A DNA stretch of 64,000 nt from Streptomyces ferrugineus (GCF_015160855.1 NZ_CP063373.1:4464001-4528000); one strand, 5' to 3'; shown: positions 8,192 to 16,604, numbered from the stretch's first letter. Notes: a model not told the origin generated them from the letters alone. Numbers and translations are program-made.

Positions 8192-8916
8192 GAGGAGCGG
8201 GGCTTCCGGGCGTGCACCGCGCGGCTCAGCCGCCGTCCCAGCAGGAGGTAGCCGACCAGGGCTCCGGAGGTGTTGAGGATGACGTCGTCGATGTCGAAGG
8301 CGCGCCCGGTGACCAGCGCTCCCTGTGCGAACTCGACCAGGAGCATCACGGTCGCCGTCAGCAGCAGGACCCGCAGGACACCGCGGGTCTTCGGGGCGAG
8401 GACCGGGACCAGGATGCCGAACGGCACTCCCAGCAGCAGATTGCCGCCGATCTGCCGGACGGCGTCACGCAGTTCGGGCTGGTCCAGATAGGCCCGCAGT
8501 GAGCGGCCCGGATGCAGGTTGGTGTGCGTCAGGGCCTCCGACGCGGGTGAGGGCTGCAGGGTCAGCCTCGCCAGGACGACGGCGAAGGCGACCATGAACG
8601 CGAAGGCGCACAGCATCGCCAGCAGACGGGCGAGAAGGCGCAGCGGACTTCGCCCGGGTCGCGGGGTGCGCCCGGACTTGGCGGATCCCTTCGACTCGGC
8701 GGATCCCTTCGACTTGGCGGATCCCTTCGACTTGGCGGACCCCTTCGACTTGCCGGAGCCCTTCGGCTGGGCACCACCGCCCGCCGGCTTCGCGCCCTTG
8801 GCGGATTTGCCGCCGCCTGCGGCCTTACCGCCCCCTGCGGACGACTTGGTGGTGCCTGTGGATTTGGGAGTGCCGGGGTGCAACGCGGCGCGCGAACGTG
8901 AGGTTCCACGGGCCAT
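8188..8916 (-). CDS. VanZ-family membrane protein with repeat-encoded N-terminal tail
   Basis: A 242-residue protein. Residues 1 to about 90 are a Lys/Ser/Gly/Ala low-complexity tail, with several copies of KGSAKS encoded by an 18-bp tandem repeat. The rest is a VanZ-like domain with four hydrophobic segments and conserved bits such as HTNLHPGRSLRAYL, GGNLLLGVPFGILVP, VEFAQGALVTGRAFDIDDVILNTSGALVGY. The core is typical; VanZ confers low teicoplanin resistance in enterococci, but the role of Streptomyces homologues is unclear. The basic tail should be cytoplasmic and could bind phospholipid or nucleic acid (inference). It is convergent with, and overlaps, the TSUP gene by 4 bp. Confidence 0.8.
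   Translation of the reverse strand: MARGTSRSRAALHPGTPKSTGTTKSSAGGGKAAGGGKSAKGAKPAGGGAQPKGSGKSKGSAKSKGSAKSKGSAESKGSAKSGRTPRPGRSPLRLLARLLAMLCAFAFMVAFAVVLARLTLQPSPASEALTHTNLHPGRSLRAYLDQPELRDAVRQIGGNLLLGVPFGILVPVLAPKTRGVLRVLLLTATVMLLVEFAQGALVTGRAFDIDDVILNTSGALVGYLLLGRRLSRAVHARKPRSS
8681..8770. repeat. 18-bp tandem repeat, five units, inside the VanZ gene
   Basis: Units read GCGGATCCCTTCGACTTG with small changes; the second and third full copies are nearly identical and the last (CCGGAGCCCTTCGGCTGG) is the most diverged. The period is a multiple of three, so unit gain or loss keeps the frame and only lengthens or shortens the Lys/Ser-rich tail. Confidence 0.9.
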
Positions 8917-9044
8917 GCGATCCTCCAGTCTTCAACTTCCCTTTGTAGTAAGGGGATTACCCCGGTGCCGCGAGGCGATGCCGCCGCGTGGCCGACCGGC
9001 AGCGACCCCTCCGGTGACCCGGCCGGGGCCGCTGCGGTGAGCGG

Positions 9045-9707
9045 TCAGGTCGCGTAGGTCACCTTCACCTCCTTGAAGCCGAGGGAGTGCAGGAGCCCCT
9101 TGAGCATGTCGGTGGTGTTGGTCTCCGCGCGTGCGGTCAGCCCGCTCTTCTCGGCGGCGTCGCCGATGTGCCGGACCGCCAGCTTCTGCACGGCCTGTTC
9201 GCTGTTCGGGTTGTCCGAGAAGAGGTCGCCGATGCGGTCGAGCAGACCGCGCTGCTTGGAGACGGCGTAGGAGCGGTCGGGGTCGAGGGACGGCTTGCCC
9301 AGGGCGGCGTGCGGCAGACGGAGCGTGGCGGACGTACGGTCGTCATTGACCGTGACGTCGTCGTCGCCGACCTTTCCGAGGTCGACATAGGCGTCCACGG
9401 TGCCGGCGCCGACGTACAGCGTGCGGCTGCCGCGGATGGCGTCGGGCAGGAACTTGGCGTCCTTTTCCAGATCCACGACGATCTGGAAGTTGCCGGAGGC
9501 CGCGTCGTAACGGCTGATGTCCTGGATGGACTGGAGCAGTGCGGGACCCGAACGGTCGTTGGTCTCGGTGCCGAACAGGTCCTTCAGACCGGGGAGCACG
9601 CTCAGCCGGATCCCGGCGAAGAAGACGACGAGCACCACAACCAGGGCGCTCACCACCTTCGCCCAGCCGGGCATGCGCTTGTTGATGCGCTTGATGGAAG
9701 TCGTCAT
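9045..9707 (-). CDS. DUF4230 membrane-anchored protein
   Basis: A 220-residue protein with one N-terminal transmembrane helix (about residues 17-38, VVSALVVVLVVFFAGIRL) and an extracytoplasmic domain of the DUF4230 type (SIQDISRYDAASGNFQIVVD to LHSLGFKEVKVTY). Function unknown. ATG 9707 has a strong AAGGAGGAACG site. There is no operon partner: VanZ ends upstream on the same strand about 130 bp away, and the PRPP synthetase is divergent. Confidence 0.75.
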   Translation of the reverse strand: MTTSIKRINKRMPGWAKVVSALVVVLVVFFAGIRLSVLPGLKDLFGTETNDRSGPALLQSIQDISRYDAASGNFQIVVDLEKDAKFLPDAIRGSRTLYVGAGTVDAYVDLGKVGDDDVTVNDDRTSATLRLPHAALGKPSLDPDRSYAVSKQRGLLDRIGDLFSDNPNSEQAVQKLAVRHIGDAAEKSGLTARAETNTTDMLKGLLHSLGFKEVKVTYAT

Positions 9708-9893
9708 GTCGACGTTCCTCCTTCCCTACTGTTCGAAGTACCCCCAAACCCCTTGCCGGACCTGTCTGTTGACCGATTGCCATCCCTCGACTTCACCCCC
9801 GGGACGATCGAGTGGCGGGAGGGACAGATGACGCGGCTGCACTCGTCAGTAGCATGAACCCGCCACCCGGATTGATCATGCGAGGAGCGGAAC

Positions 9894-10847
9894 GTGCCAG
9901 AGATCGCCGTGTTCAGCGGCAGTGCCCACCCCGAACTGGCGGCGGAGGTCTGCGCCCACCTCGGGGTACCGCTCAGCCCGACCCGGGTCAGCCGGTTCGC
10001 CAACGACTGCCTGGAGGTGCAGCTCCAGGCCAACTGCCGGGAACGGGACGTCTTCCTGATCCAGCCCCTGGTCCGGCCGGTCCAGGAGCACCTGGTCGAG
10101 CTGCTGCTGATGTGCGACGCCGCGCGCGGCGCCTCCGCGCGCCGGATCACGATTGTCATGCCGCACTACTCCTACGCCCGCTCCGACAAGAAGGACGCGC
10201 CCCGCATCTCCCTCGGCGGCCGGCTCGTCGCCGACCTGATGGTGTCGGCCGGTGCGAGCCGTGTCCTCGCCATGACCCTGCACGCGCCCCAGGTGCACGG
10301 CTTCTTCACGGTGCCGGTCGACCACCTGCACGCGCTGCGCGAACTGGCCGCGCACTTCCGGCAGTACGACCTGAGCCGAACGACGGTCGTCTCGCCGGAC
10401 CTCGGCAACGCCAAGGAGGCCGCCGCCTTCGCACGGCTGATCGGCGCCCAGGTGGCCGCCGGCGCCAAGCAGCGGTTCGCGGACGACCGGGTCAGCATCA
10501 GCTCCGTGATCGGCGAGGTGGCCGGACGGGATGTCATCGTCCTGGACGACGAGATAGCCAAGGGCAGCACGGTGCTCGAACTCCTGGACCGGCTGCGGGA
10601 GTTGGGGCCGCGCTCGATCCGGGTGGCCTGTACGCACGGTCTGTTCGCGGCCGGTGCGCTGAAGCGGATCGGCGAGCAGCCGGACGTACTGGAGATCGTG
10701 TGCACCAACACGGTGCCGATTCCGGCGGAGGAGCGCACCGAGAAGCTGCGCGTGCTGTCCATCGGACCGGCGCTCGCCGAGGCGGTGCGCCGTATTCACA
10801 ACGGGGAGTCCGTCAGCGCCCTGTTCGACGCGCCGGGAACCGCGTAG
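9894..10847 (+). CDS. Ribose-phosphate pyrophosphokinase (PRPP synthetase) paralogue
   Basis: A 317-residue enzyme that would make PRPP from ribose 5-phosphate and ATP. The N-terminal half has FSGSAHPELAAEVCAHLG and VFLIQPL; the flexible/active loop is MPHYSYARSDKKDAPRISLGGRL; SPDLGNAKEA is the ribose-phosphate region. The PRPP-binding loop reads VIVLDDEIAKGSTVLEL, where the housekeeping enzyme has DDxxxTGGT. Start is GTG 9894 with GAGGAGC upstream. It stands alone, so it may be a secondary PRPP synthetase rather than the essential one; the loop variant supports specialisation. Confidence 0.85.
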   Translation: MPEIAVFSGSAHPELAAEVCAHLGVPLSPTRVSRFANDCLEVQLQANCRERDVFLIQPLVRPVQEHLVELLLMCDAARGASARRITIVMPHYSYARSDKKDAPRISLGGRLVADLMVSAGASRVLAMTLHAPQVHGFFTVPVDHLHALRELAAHFRQYDLSRTTVVSPDLGNAKEAAAFARLIGAQVAAGAKQRFADDRVSISSVIGEVAGRDVIVLDDEIAKGSTVLELLDRLRELGPRSIRVACTHGLFAAGALKRIGEQPDVLEIVCTNTVPIPAEERTEKLRVLSIGPALAEAVRRIHNGESVSALFDAPGTA

Positions 10848-10856
10848 GCGGGAGTT

Positions 10857-11237
10857 TCACAACGTGCCGGACGTGGCCTCGGACTGACCCAGGGCCGCGT
10901 CCGGCGTCGGATGCGGGGGCAGCAGCCGGTTCAGGCCGGTGATCCGCAGTACGCGCAGGGTCAGCGGGTGGGTGCAGACCAGGTGAAGCTGCCCGCCGTG
11001 GTCGTGCGTCCGGATGAGCGCCCGGTACAGCAGCCGCAGCCCCGAGCAGTCGAAGAACTCGATGCTCCGCAGGTCGATCACGATCCGCGCCTCGGGGCGC
11101 GCCGTCACCCGGTCCAGGTAGGGGGTTATCTCCACCGCGGCCGCGATGTCGATCTCACCGAGGAACTCCAGCACCGTGTGGTCCCGGTGCCGGTGGACGC
11201 GCAGATGCCGGCTGAACGGCGCAGGATCCTGCTGCAC
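10857..11237 (-). CDS. STAS-domain anti-sigma factor antagonist
   Basis: A 126-residue SpoIIAA/RsbV-like protein. The core FLGEIDIAAAVEI and IDLRSIEFFDCSGLRLLYRAL fits the family; Ser in DCSGLR is the residue usually phosphorylated by an anti-sigma kinase and dephosphorylated by a SpoIIE-type phosphatase. It stands alone, convergent with the PRPP synthetase (9-bp gap). A second STAS gene of the same type (60960-61382) and a SpoIIE phosphatase with its own kinase-like domain (42297-44684) are elsewhere in the window and could belong to the same switch (inference). Confidence 0.85.
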   Translation of the reverse strand: MQQDPAPFSRHLRVHRHRDHTVLEFLGEIDIAAAVEITPYLDRVTARPEARIVIDLRSIEFFDCSGLRLLYRALIRTHDHGGQLHLVCTHPLTLRVLRITGLNRLLPPHPTPDAALGQSEATSGTL

Positions 11238-11405
11238 GACGACATCGCCTCCAACCTGTTCACTTGCGGCGGGTGCTCAAATCCAGTCCCCGCACTGCAA
11301 GTTACCCTCGATCGAGCGAATCTGAGCATGTTCGATTGACATATGTCTTTGAATTGCGACAGATGCTTCGCGCGATGTACGGGATGTGACCACGACCCCG
11401 CGTGA

Positions 11406-11843
11406 CTACGACAGCGCGTGCCAGGCCCTGGACAGCGCCTGACGGAACTGCTCGGTCTGATGGGCCGTGAGGTCCCGCACCATCCGCGCCTCCAGCTCCC
11501 GTATCGGCCCCGCGTGCCGCGTCAGCAGCTCGCGCCCCGCGTCGGTCAGCAGGATCAGCAGCTCCCGGCGATTGCGCGGATTGCGCTCCCGGCGGACGAG
11601 CCCACGGGTCTCCAGGCTGCGTACCAGATCGGCGATCGACTGCGCCGTGACGAAGGAGTCGCGCGCGAGCTGTGCGGCCGACAGTCCGTCGTGTCTCTCC
11701 AGCACGGTGAGCGCGGTGTACTGCAGTGCCGTGATCCCGGACGGCTTGACCAGCTCGTCGAGGTGGGAGCGCACGACGAGCTCCACCTGCTTCACCATGT
11801 AGAGAAGTGACGGCGGTGCCTTGGTTGCCTGGGCGTCGAGCAT
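11406..11843 (-). CDS. MarR-family transcriptional regulator
   Basis: A 145-residue winged-helix regulator: ALQYTALTVLERHDGLSAAQLA, DSFVTAQSIADLVRSLETRGLVRRERNPRNRRELLILLTDAGRELL is the canonical MarR DNA-binding region with the wing. It is divergent from the aldehyde/alcohol dehydrogenase operon; two matching palindromes lie in the 103-bp gap, so it most likely represses that operon and itself, with an aromatic aldehyde, alcohol or acid as probable inducer (inference). Confidence 0.88.
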   Translation of the reverse strand: MLDAQATKAPPSLLYMVKQVELVVRSHLDELVKPSGITALQYTALTVLERHDGLSAAQLARDSFVTAQSIADLVRSLETRGLVRRERNPRNRRELLILLTDAGRELLTRHAGPIRELEARMVRDLTAHQTEQFRQALSRAWHALS

Positions 11844-11862
11844 GAGTTCAGCCTAGAGCATT

Positions 11863-11912
11863 GACAGGAATCCTGTCTGTAAAGAGACTGCGGAACAACA
11901 GGAAACCTGTTG
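11863..11912. promoter_or_regulatory. Twin MarR operators in the divergent promoter region
   Basis: Two perfect palindromes share the 13-mer ACAGGAA(T/A)CCTGT: GACAGGAATCCTGTC (11863-11877) and CAACAGGAAACCTGTTG (11896-11912), centres 34 bp apart. The first overlaps TTGACA (11861-11866), a likely -35 for the plus-strand operon; the second lies downstream of that promoter. The arrangement fits repression of both divergent transcripts by the adjacent MarR protein. Confidence 0.75.
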
Positions 11913-11946
11913 GTTGAAATCTTGGCGATGAGGCTGAGGAGTGGCG

Positions 11947-13398
11947 ATGACCACCTTCGAGATCGAACCCGGTCGACTGTTCATCGGGGGCCGGTGGCGC
12001 GAGGCCGCCGACGGATCCCGCACCGAGGTGGTCGACCCGTCCCGCGGCACGGTCCTCACCACCGTCGCGGACGCCGGTGCCGCCGACGTGGACGCGGCCG
12101 TGCGCGCCGCGCGGGAGGCCTTCGACGACGGCGCCTGGTCCGGGCTGAGCGGCCGCGAGCGCGGCAGGGTCCTGCACCGCGTCGCCGAGCTGATCAGGGA
12201 GAACGCCGACACCGTCGCCGAGCTGGAGAGCCGTGACGTCGGCAAGCCGATCACGCTCGCCCACGCCGTCGACGTCACCAACGCCGCCAACGACTTCGAG
12301 CACTACGCCGCCCTCGCCCACGCCCTGGACGGCGCGGTCCGCGACACCCCCATGAACGCCCTCGCCTACGTACGGCGCCGGCCGCTCGGCGTGGTCGCGG
12401 CCATCACGCCGTACAACTTCCCGCTGATCCTGGCCGGCTCGAAGATCGCCCCGGCGCTCGCGGTCGGCAACACGGTGGTGCACAAGCCGGCCGAGGAGAC
12501 CCCGCTCAGCGCCCTGTTCATGGCCGACCTGTTCAAGCGCGCCGGTGTCCCCGACGGCGTGGTCAACGTCGTCACCGGCGGACCCGCGGCCGGCGAGGCG
12601 CTGCTGCGGCACCCCGGGGTCGACAAGGTCGCCTTCACCGGATCGACCGCGGTCGGCCGGAAGGTCGCGGCCATCGCCGGCGAGGCGCTCAAGCCGGTCA
12701 CCATGGAACTCGGCGGCAACGCGGCCCACGTCATCTTCGAGGACGCCGACCTGGAGAAGGCTGTCGGCGCGATCATCAAGGGATTCGTCTTCAACACCGG
12801 GCAGTTCTGCATGGGCGCACCGCGGCTGCTGGTGGCCCGCCAGGTCTACAGCACACTGCTCGGCATCCTCGCCGACGCCGTGCCCGGCGTCCCGGTCGGC
12901 GACCCGGCCAAGCCCGAGACCGTCGTCGGCCCGATGGCGGGGGAGCGGCACCTGCGCAAGGTCGAGGAGTACGTCGAACTGGCCCGCAAGGACGGCGGCC
13001 GCATCGTCTGCGGCGGTGAGCGCCTCGACCTGGACGGCGGCTATTACTACAAGCCCACCGTGATCGCCGAGCTGGCGAACGACTCCCGGGTGATCCAGGA
13101 GGAGATCTTCGGCCCGGTCCTCACCGTCCAGCCCTTCGACTCCGAGGACGAGGCCGTCGAGCTGGCCAACTCCACCCCGTACGGACTGGCCTCGGGTGTC
13201 CAGACCGGCAATCTGGCCCGCGCCCACCGCGTCGCCGACCGGCTGGACGCCGGCATCGTCTGGGTCAACGACTGGGCGATGCTCGACCCCGCGGTGCCCT
13301 TCGGCGGCGTCAAGGACTCCGGCTTCGGTCGCGAGTACGGGCCCGAGGCGCTCGACGCCTACACCGCGACCAAGTCCGTCGTCGTCTCGCTCGACTGA
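11947..13398 (+). CDS. NAD(P)-dependent aldehyde dehydrogenase
   Basis: A 483-residue aldehyde dehydrogenase oxidising an aldehyde to the acid. Catalytic C288 lies in FNTGQFCMGAPR and general base E254 in ELGGN; the cofactor region has TPYNFPLILAGSKIAPALAVGNTVVHKPAEETPLS and FTGSTAVG. The C-terminal PFGGVKDSGFGREYGPEAL is typical. ATG 11947 is preferred over GTG 11941 because GAGGA at 11936-11940 is then well spaced. The alcohol dehydrogenase follows 23 bp later, so alcohol to aldehyde to acid oxidation is likely. The nearest families act on benzaldehyde-like or semialdehyde substrates; which cannot be told here. Confidence 0.88.
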   Translation: MTTFEIEPGRLFIGGRWREAADGSRTEVVDPSRGTVLTTVADAGAADVDAAVRAAREAFDDGAWSGLSGRERGRVLHRVAELIRENADTVAELESRDVGKPITLAHAVDVTNAANDFEHYAALAHALDGAVRDTPMNALAYVRRRPLGVVAAITPYNFPLILAGSKIAPALAVGNTVVHKPAEETPLSALFMADLFKRAGVPDGVVNVVTGGPAAGEALLRHPGVDKVAFTGSTAVGRKVAAIAGEALKPVTMELGGNAAHVIFEDADLEKAVGAIIKGFVFNTGQFCMGAPRLLVARQVYSTLLGILADAVPGVPVGDPAKPETVVGPMAGERHLRKVEEYVELARKDGGRIVCGGERLDLDGGYYYKPTVIAELANDSRVIQEEIFGPVLTVQPFDSEDEAVELANSTPYGLASGVQTGNLARAHRVADRLDAGIVWVNDWAMLDPAVPFGGVKDSGFGREYGPEALDAYTATKSVVVSLD

Positions 13399-13421
13399 GC
13401 GCACCGCCAAGGAGAAACCCG

Positions 13422-14528
13422 ATGACCATCCCCACCCGTGCCGCCGTCGTCGAGTCCGGCGGAGCCCCGTTCACCCTCTCCGAGGTCGAGCTCGACGAAC
13501 CCGGACCGTACGAGGCCGTCGTCCGCATGGTCGCGACCGGCCTGTGCCACACGGACCTCGGCGTGGCGAGCGGCGGACTGCCCTTCCCGCTCCCCGGCGT
13601 ACTCGGCCATGAGGGCGCGGGCGTCGTCGAGGCAGTCGGCCCGTCCGTGACCGGCGTCGCGCCCGGCGACCATGTCGTGCTGTCCTTCACCTCCTGCGGC
13701 GACTGCCGAAGCTGCCGGGGCGGGCACCCCGCGTACTGCGCGACCTGGCTGCCGCTGAACCTCATCGGCGGGCGGCGGGCCGACGGCACCAGCACCATCA
13801 GCCGGGGCGGCGAGGAGCTCGGCGGGCACTTCTTCGGCCAGTCGTCCTTCGCCGAGCGGGCGCTGGTGGACGAACGCAGCCTGGTGAAGGTCGACCCGGA
13901 CGTCCCGCTCGTCTCGATCGCCCCGCTGGGCTGCGGGGTGCAGACCGGGGTCGGCGCCGTGTGGAACGTGCTGAAGCCGGCGACCGGCAGCACGGTCGTC
14001 GTCCTCGGCGCCGGGGCGGTGGGACTGTCGGCCGTCATGGCGGCCGCCCTCACCCCGGCGACCACGATCATCGCCGTCGACCGCGTCGGCGAACGCCTGT
14101 CGCTGGCCAAGGAGTTGGGCGCCACCCACACCGTCAACGCGAGCGAGGCCGACCTCGGTGACGCGCTCGCCGTGATCACCGGCGGTCAGGGCGCCGACGG
14201 CGTCGTGGAGACCACGGGCAACGTCGGCGTACTGCGCCAGGGCGTCGACGCCCTCGCCCTGCGCGGCACCCTCGTGGTGGTGGGCGCCCCGCCGTTCGGC
14301 ACCGAGGTCGCCCTGGACGTCAACGGCCTGCTCGGCGGCAAGCGGGTCGTCGGCCTCACCCTGGGCGACGCCGAGACACAGGCCTTCATCCCGGCCCTCG
14401 TCGAGCTGGTGAAGGACGGGCGGCTGCCGCTGCACCGCCTGATCAGCAGCTATCCGTTCGCGGACATCGACCAGGCGGTGCGGGACATGGGCGCGGGCAA
14501 GGCGATCAAGCCCGTGCTCACGTTCTGA
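13422..14528 (+). CDS. Zinc-dependent alcohol dehydrogenase (aryl-alcohol type)
   Basis: A 368-residue medium-chain dehydrogenase. Catalytic zinc ligands are C42 (GLCHTD) and H63-E64 (GHEGAG); the four structural-zinc cysteines C91, C94, C97 and C105 are present. The cofactor fold has VVLGAGAVGLSAVMAA. It resembles benzyl-alcohol/aryl-alcohol dehydrogenases, for example in its NLIGGRRADGTSTIS and GCGVQTGVGAVWNVLKP stretches. The start has AAGGAGAAACCCG upstream. It is the second gene of the MarR-controlled operon and converges with the next gene (1-bp gap). Confidence 0.88.
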   Translation: MTIPTRAAVVESGGAPFTLSEVELDEPGPYEAVVRMVATGLCHTDLGVASGGLPFPLPGVLGHEGAGVVEAVGPSVTGVAPGDHVVLSFTSCGDCRSCRGGHPAYCATWLPLNLIGGRRADGTSTISRGGEELGGHFFGQSSFAERALVDERSLVKVDPDVPLVSIAPLGCGVQTGVGAVWNVLKPATGSTVVVLGAGAVGLSAVMAAALTPATTIIAVDRVGERLSLAKELGATHTVNASEADLGDALAVITGGQGADGVVETTGNVGVLRQGVDALALRGTLVVVGAPPFGTEVALDVNGLLGGKRVVGLTLGDAETQAFIPALVELVKDGRLPLHRLISSYPFADIDQAVRDMGAGKAIKPVLTF

Positions 14529-14529
14529 C

Positions 14530-15480
14530 TCAGCCGACCGTCAGGACCAGCTTCCCCGTGGTCCGGCCGGTGTCGCCGAGCGCATGTGCCTCGGCGGCAT
14601 CGGCCAACGGGAAGGTGCCGGCGATCGTGGGGCGCAGCTTCCCCGCCTCCACCAGCTCCGCGATCGCCTTCATCCCGCTGTGCGAGGCGTCCACGAGCAT
14701 CCGCAGCGCCCGCACACCGAGCCGCTCGGCCGCCACGTAGAACTCGTCCGAACCGCCCGGCAGGATCGAGACGACGATGCCGCCCGGGCGCAGCACGCGC
14801 AGCGAGCGTGTGGAGGTGTCGCCGCCGAGCGTGTCCAGGACGACGTCGACGTCCTTCACGGCCTCGGCGAAGTCCGTCTCCCGGTAGTCGATCGCCTCGT
14901 CGACTCCGATCTCCCGCAGGAAGTCGTGCTTGCCCGCGCTCGCGGTGCCGATCACATACGCGCCCCGCGCCTTGGCGATCTGCACGGCCACATGCCCGAC
15001 GCCGCCGGCCGCCGCGTGGATCAGCACCCGCTGTCCCGGCCGGAGGTCGGCGTACTCGACCAGCGCCTGCCACGCGGTCAGCGAGACCAGCGGCAGCGCG
15101 CCCGCCTGCGTGTGGTCGATCGAGGCCGGCTTGTGCGCGAAGGCGCGGGCCGGCGCGGTGACGTACTCGGCGTGCGAGCCGTGGCCGAACGGGTAGGACA
15201 GCATCCCGAAGACCTCGTCGCCGACCTTGAACCGGGCCACGCCGATGCCCACCGCCTCGACCACGCCGGAGACGTCCCAGCCCAGGACGAAGGGCGGCTC
15301 GCCCAGGAAGCCGCCGGTGGCGCGGTGCTTCCAGTCGGTCGGGTTGACGCCCGCGGCGCGCACGCGGACCAGCACCTCGTTCGCGCGCGGCGCCGGGCGC
15401 TCCAGCTCCACTTCCTTCAGGACCTCGGGACCGCCGAGGACGTCCTGGCCGATGGCTCGCATCGTGTTCACAGTGCTCAT
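14530..15480 (-). CDS. NADP-dependent oxidoreductase (quinone oxidoreductase-like)
   Basis: A 316-residue zinc-less medium-chain reductase: VLVRVRAAGVNPTDWKHRATGG, LGWDVSGVVEAVG, VLIHAAAGGVGHVAVQIAKARG (GxGxxA-type loop). These enzymes reduce quinones or enones with NADPH. ATG 15480 is preceded by a weak site (GGCTGATCCACC); a second Met at residue 7 is an alternative start. It is divergent from a GlxA-type regulator whose operator-like repeat lies in the 71-bp gap, so it is the probable target. Confidence 0.85.
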   Translation of the reverse strand: MSTVNTMRAIGQDVLGGPEVLKEVELERPAPRANEVLVRVRAAGVNPTDWKHRATGGFLGEPPFVLGWDVSGVVEAVGIGVARFKVGDEVFGMLSYPFGHGSHAEYVTAPARAFAHKPASIDHTQAGALPLVSLTAWQALVEYADLRPGQRVLIHAAAGGVGHVAVQIAKARGAYVIGTASAGKHDFLREIGVDEAIDYRETDFAEAVKDVDVVLDTLGGDTSTRSLRVLRPGGIVVSILPGGSDEFYVAAERLGVRALRMLVDASHSGMKAIAELVEAGKLRPTIAGTFPLADAAEAHALGDTGRTTGKLVLTVG

Positions 15481-15516
15481 GGTGGATCAGCCTGCCCGGA
15501 GCCGCCGCCCAGGAAA

Positions 15517-15553
15517 ATGGCACGATTGCCAACCTTCGATAGGATCGTGCCAT
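15517..15553. promoter_or_regulatory. GlxA operator-like inverted repeat
   Basis: Ten-bp perfect arms ATGGCACGAT (15517-15526) and ATCGTGCCAT (15544-15553) are separated by 17 bp; the right arm covers the start codon of the regulator gene. Inside, TGGCACGATTGCCA (15518-15531) forms a second, nested dyad. Three TGCCA half-sites in the divergent promoter region suggest autoregulation and control of the oxidoreductase. Confidence 0.6.
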
Positions 15554-16511
15554 GCGTGATCAGGTGCATGGGGAACGGGTCGTGGTGCTCGCCCTGGACG
15601 GCGTCTACCCCTTCGAGCTGGGCATCCCCAGCCGGATCCTCGGCGCGGCCGACGGCCGGTACGAGGTGCTGACGTGCAGCGTCGACGGCCGGCCGGTGCA
15701 CAGCAACGCGGACTTCACCATCGGCGTCCAGCACGGTCCGCAGATCCTCGCCACGGCCGACACCGTGGTCGTCGCCTCCATCGCTCCGCCGTACATCCCC
15801 ACGGAGCTGTCCGCCGAGGTGGCCGACGCACTCGCGCTGATCCGGCCGGACGCGCGCATCGTGTCGATCTGCACCGCCGCCTTCGTCCTCGCCGCGGCGG
15901 GCCTGCTGGACGGCCGTAGGGCCACCACGCACTGGCAGACGACGGAAGCGCTGCGGCGCCGGTATCCGCTTGTGGACCTGGACCCGGACGTCCTCTTCGT
16001 CCAGGACGGCCGGATCCTCACCTCGGCCGGAGCCGCCGCGGGCGTCGACGTGTGCCTGCACATCGTCCGCACCGACCACGGCAGCGAACTGGCCAACGCG
16101 GTCGCCCGGCGCTGCGTCGTGCCGCCCTTCCGGGACGGCGGCCAGGCCCAGTACATCGAGCAGCCGGTCCCGGACAGCGGAGCCGCGAGCACCGCGGCCA
16201 CCCGCGCCTGGGCCCTGGAGCACCTCGCCGAACCCCTCACCCTGACCGATCTCGCCGGCCACGCCCGGATGAGCCTGCGCACCTTCGCCCGCCGCTTCCA
16301 CGACGAGGTCGGGCTCAGCCCCGGCCGCTGGCTGATCCAGCAGCGGGTCGCGCGCGCCCGGCATCTGCTGGAGTCCAGCGACCTGTCGGTGGACCGGATC
16401 GCCGGCCAGGTCGGCTTCGCCACGGGCACCTCCCTGCGCCAGCACCTGCACGCCGCGATCGGGGTGTCGCCGCAGGCGTACCGCCGCACGTTCCACCGTG
16501 CTGGTCAGTAA
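15552..16511 (+). CDS. GlxA-family transcriptional regulator (DJ-1/PfpI + AraC HTH)
   Basis: A 319-residue two-domain regulator. Residues about 8-170 form a class I glutamine amidotransferase-like (DJ-1/PfpI) fold with ICTAAFVLAAAGLLDGRRATTHW, where Cys and His lie in the usual nucleophile-elbow region. Residues about 210-315 hold an AraC-type double HTH (LTDLAGHARMSLRTFARRFHDEVGLSP, VDRIAGQVGFATGTSLRQHL). A second in-frame ATG lies nine bases downstream of a GTG; ATG 15552 is kept. It is divergent from the oxidoreductase. Confidence 0.87.
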   Translation: MRDQVHGERVVVLALDGVYPFELGIPSRILGAADGRYEVLTCSVDGRPVHSNADFTIGVQHGPQILATADTVVVASIAPPYIPTELSAEVADALALIRPDARIVSICTAAFVLAAAGLLDGRRATTHWQTTEALRRRYPLVDLDPDVLFVQDGRILTSAGAAAGVDVCLHIVRTDHGSELANAVARRCVVPPFRDGGQAQYIEQPVPDSGAASTAATRAWALEHLAEPLTLTDLAGHARMSLRTFARRFHDEVGLSPGRWLIQQRVARARHLLESSDLSVDRIAGQVGFATGTSLRQHLHAAIGVSPQAYRRTFHRAGQ

Positions 16512-16588
16512 GAGTATTTGTCGATTTTCGCCTCCCTGGCTGACCGTGACGGAATACTCACTTCCGCCAAGGCCCGAGGTTGATCCTT

Positions 16589-16604
16589 TCGGGTTCAAAC
16601 CCGA
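16589..16604. promoter_or_regulatory. 16-bp perfect palindrome upstream of the conservon
   Basis: TCGGGTTCAAACCCGA, 122 bp before the cvnA start, in the otherwise featureless 214-bp gap after the GlxA gene. It looks like an operator for an unknown dimeric regulator. It resembles a tRNA T-arm but no acceptor or anticodon arm fits. Confidence 0.4.

Noticed and set aside
8681..8770. CRISPR-like repeat
   Set aside because: Units abut with no spacers and lie in frame inside a coding sequence.
16589..16604. Possible tRNA T-arm (GGGTTCAAACCC)
   Set aside because: A 5-bp stem would leave a 6-nt loop, and no acceptor, D or anticodon arm fits in the 60 bp upstream. It is better read as a palindromic operator.
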